Below, one piece after another: positions 62,057 through 64,000 of a stretch of DNA of 64,000 bases (positions within the stretch are counted from its first letter, which is position 1; each line of letters starts with the position of its first letter). A program made the translations under genes and the position numbers. This DNA is from Bacillus sp. 1NLA3E (GTDB lineage Bacteria; Bacillota; Bacilli; Bacillales; Cytobacillaceae). A model generated the notes under the pieces. The model worked only from the letters and a program-made list of their open reading frames with translations, searched no databases and was not told the origin of the DNA. The stretch covers positions 654,001-718,000 of the forward strand of contig NC_021171.1 of assembly GCF_000242895.2 (NCBI RefSeq), read 5' to 3'.

Positions 62057-62956
62057 ATGACAAATAAGAAAATTACTGTTATAGGCAGCATTAATATGGA
62101 TCTTGTCACCAAAACAAATCAAATTCCAAAGGTAGGGGAAACTCTCATTGGTGAGGCGTTTCATACCATTCCTGGTGGAAAAGGAGCAAATCAAGCAGTG
62201 GCAGCAGCTCGTTTAGGCTCAGACGTAACCCTTATTGGTTGCGTTGGGGCTGACTCCTTTGGTGTCGAGTTAACAAAGCATTTATACAACCAAAGCATTA
62301 ATACAGAAAATGTGGAACCGGTTACAGATTGTTCTACCGGAATTGCTTCTATCACTTTATCTAATGGGGATAATAGTATTATTGTGGTTCCTGGTGCTAA
62401 TTACGCTGTAACTACAGATTTTGTGGCTAAGCATGAAGAAGTAATTGCCAACAGCGATATTTTACTTTTGCAGCTTGAAATACCTTTGGAGAGTGTAATT
62501 ATGGCGGCAGAACTTGCCCGTAAGCATGATGTCCTGATCATTTTAAATCCTGCGCCTATCCAACCGCTACCGAAGTCTCTGTTAAAAATGGTGGACTACT
62601 TGACGCCTAATGAGCATGAACAGGAGTTACTTCTTACTTCATGTGACTGGACCGCAGAAGAACTCAGGGAAATTAAAGAAAAATGTATTGTTACTAAAGG
62701 ATCAAAGGGAGTTTCCCTTTTTAAAGATGGTGAAATACAGCTTCCAAGTTATAAGGTAGAGGCTGTTGATACAACTGGTGCAGGGGATTCCTTTAATGGT
62801 GCACTAGCCTATTCATTGAGCAACGGTGCAAACCTTGAGGAAGCGTGTAGGTTTGCAAATATAGTTGGGGCAATCTCTGTAACAAAATTAGGTGCCCAAA
62901 GTGGTATGCCAACCATTCAAGAGGTTGAGTTATTTTTACAATCACAGAAAGGGTGA
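62057..62956 (+). CDS. rbsK: ribokinase
   Basis: A 299-residue PfkB-family kinase making ribose 5-phosphate. Signatures are VIGSINMDLVTKTNQIPKVG, the PGGKGANQAVAAARLGSDV substrate motif and DTTGAGDSFNGALAYSLSNG with the catalytic Asp. ATG 62057 has GGGGTGA six bases upstream and is preferred to the GTG at 62048 that overlaps the rbsR stop. rbsD starts seven bases after its stop. Confidence 0.94.
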   Translation: MTNKKITVIGSINMDLVTKTNQIPKVGETLIGEAFHTIPGGKGANQAVAAARLGSDVTLIGCVGADSFGVELTKHLYNQSINTENVEPVTDCSTGIASITLSNGDNSIIVVPGANYAVTTDFVAKHEEVIANSDILLLQLEIPLESVIMAAELARKHDVLIILNPAPIQPLPKSLLKMVDYLTPNEHEQELLLTSCDWTAEELREIKEKCIVTKGSKGVSLFKDGEIQLPSYKVEAVDTTGAGDSFNGALAYSLSNGANLEEACRFANIVGAISVTKLGAQSGMPTIQEVELFLQSQKG

Positions 62957-62962
62957 ACGAAG

Positions 62963-63358
62963 ATGAAAAAACAAGGGATTTTAAACAGCCACATTTCTGA
63001 AGTCCTTTCAAGAATGGGCCATACAGATACTATTGTGATTGGTGATTGTGGACTACCAATTCCAGATGGGACGATTCGAATTGATCTAGCAATTAAGCTA
63101 GGGAATCCATCTTTCATGGAAGTACTAGAAGCAGTGTTCCAGGATATGGCAGTCGAAAAACTGACACTTGCTAATGAAATAAAAGAATTTAACCCAAATG
63201 TTATGAGTGAAGTATTAGCTTTGACTAATGGAATTCCAGCTCAATATATGTCCCACGAACAGTTCAAGGAAGAAACGAAAAAAGCAAAAGCGATTATTCG
63301 CACTGGGGAGGCAACTCCTTTTGCGAATATCATCCTACATGCAGGAGTGATCTTCTAA
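62963..63358 (+). CDS. rbsD: D-ribose pyranase
   Basis: A 131-residue RbsD, which interconverts the pyranose and furanose forms of ribose before phosphorylation or during uptake. Marks are [40 protein letters not shown] and the C-terminal [31 protein letters not shown] precedes the ATG. Next in the operon is rbsA, whose ATG follows the rbsD stop by one base. Confidence 0.94.
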   Translation: MKKQGILNSHISEVLSRMGHTDTIVIGDCGLPIPDGTIRIDLAIKLGNPSFMEVLEAVFQDMAVEKLTLANEIKEFNPNVMSEVLALTNGIPAQYMSHEQFKEETKKAKAIIRTGEATPFANIILHAGVIF

Positions 63359-63359
63359 C

Positions 63360-64000
63360 ATGAGCATAAAACCAGTAATCGAAATGAAAGGAATCAGTAA
63401 GGCATTTTCTGGAAATAAGGTCTTAGAAAGTGTTGAGTTCACGATTTTACAGGGTGAAGTTCATGCTTTAATGGGTGAGAATGGTGCTGGGAAATCAACC
63501 CTTATGAAAATTTTGACCGGTATTTATGAACGTGATGCTGGAACGATATCGCTTAACGGAAAAGAGGTTCATTTTAAAAATGCTAAAGAGGCAGAAAATG
63601 CCGGCATTGCTGTTATTCATCAGGAGTTAAATATTATTCCCTATTTAACAGTTGCCGAAAATATGTTTCTTGGCAAAGAGCTAACTGTTGGGAAGTTAGG
63701 GATTACTAGAGATAAAGAAATGAGACAAAAGACAAGAGAATATTTGAATCGTTTAGGGATCGATATTGACCCTGCAATGGAAGCGGGTCAACTTTCAGTA
63801 GGGCAGCAGCAGATGATTGAAATCGCCCGTGCCGTTGCTGCAAAAACTGAAGTTTTAGTCATGGATGAACCAACCGCAGCCCTGACTGAACGAGAAATAA
63901 AAGCATTATTTAAAGTTATCTCTTCTTTGAAAAATGAAGGTGTTGGAATTGTCTATATATCCCACAGAATGGAAGAGATTTTTGAAATATGTGATCGAAT
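63360..64000 (+). CDS. rbsA: ribose ABC transporter ATP-binding protein (3' end outside window)
   Basis: The first 213 residues of a two-domain sugar ABC ATPase. Visible are [20 protein letters not shown], Walker [17 protein letters not shown]-loop [20 protein letters not shown], signature [17 protein letters not shown], Walker [17 protein letters not shown] and the switch His in [24 protein letters not shown] lies upstream, and the start is one base after the rbsD stop. rbsC and rbsB are expected beyond the window. Confidence 0.94.
   Translation, partial: MSIKPVIEMKGISKAFSGNKVLESVEFTILQGEVHALMGENGAGKSTLMKILTGIYERDAGTISLNGKEVHFKNAKEAENAGIAVIHQELNIIPYLTVAENMFLGKELTVGKLGITRDKEMRQKTREYLNRLGIDIDPAMEAGQLSVGQQQMIEIARAVAAKTEVLVMDEPTAALTEREIKALFKVISSLKNEGVGIVYISHRMEEIFEICDR

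Noticed and set aside
1-64000. CRISPR arrays, tRNA or rRNA genes, prophage modules, replication origin
   Set aside because: No regularly spaced repeats, no tRNA-like TTCGA arms with acceptor stems, no phage structural genes and no DnaA-box cluster were seen on reading both strands.

Overview
The window reads as a low-GC Bacillaceae chromosome, most like Neobacillus or a near relative. The evidence is the strong AGGAGG-type ribosome sites, frequent TTG/GTG starts, a gntRKPZ operon in Bacillus order, acsA, a yuaF-floT pair, rbsRKDA, a Spo0E-type phosphatase gene, and many small dispersed hairpin repeats. No tRNA, rRNA or CRISPR array was seen. Strain-level assignment is not possible from the sequence alone.

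Layout. 1-5 kb: the end of a DUF3427 helicase gene, a truncated membrane-protein gene, a duplicated AT-rich promoter segment, a nuclease-like gene of defence-island character, and an intact IS3-family element with a 3-bp target duplication. 5-10 kb: a sulfur/xenobiotic-type flavin monooxygenase, an acyl-CoA-dehydrogenase-like flavoprotein and a frameshifted APC permease. The two transcription units each start behind nearly the same promoter and attenuator leader. 10-13 kb: a DMT exporter, then an IS110-family element nested inside a MITE-like repeat. 13-24 kb: a ureide/carbamoyl catabolic island with an NCS1 transporter, AllH-, AllF- and AllG-like subunits, carbamate kinase, an acetamidase-family enzyme, a PucR regulator and an esterase. 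Two near-identical 59-bp promoter modules drive its two arms. 24-26 kb: an IS1182-family element sitting in a terminator hairpin.

26-32 kb: gluconate operon gntR-gntK-gntP-gnd with an 18-bp palindromic operator and a candidate cre site. 31-38 kb: two small proteins sharing a domain, a TetR regulator, a MITE with a perfect 8-bp target duplication, nitroreductase, an ABM-domain protein, and acsA. 38-43 kb: a 1291-residue secreted multicopper oxidase with fibronectin III repeats and a small secreted His/Met-tailed neighbour. 43-51 kb: HAD phosphatase, YnfA-type and VanZ-type membrane proteins, a TetR-controlled ABC exporter, pssA and a PurR-controlled purine permease. 50.9 kb: an unannotated HesB/IscA-like gene with an in-frame UGA where selenocysteine is expected. 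51-56 kb: a KaiC-like ATPase, a winged-helix protein and a PocR-GAF-LuxR regulator in one tight operon, then Spo0E-like and degenerate receiver genes. 56-61 kb: a duplicated small-protein/membrane-protein module, then NfeD and flotillin. 61-64 kb: the ribose operon, cut by the window end in rbsA.

Most interesting: the probable HesB-like selenoprotein, the pair of matching attenuators over the 5-10 kb flavoenzyme genes, the paired activator-type promoters of the carbamoyl-catabolism island, and a GC-rich hairpin core that occurs both in MITEs and inside IS1182-type elements.
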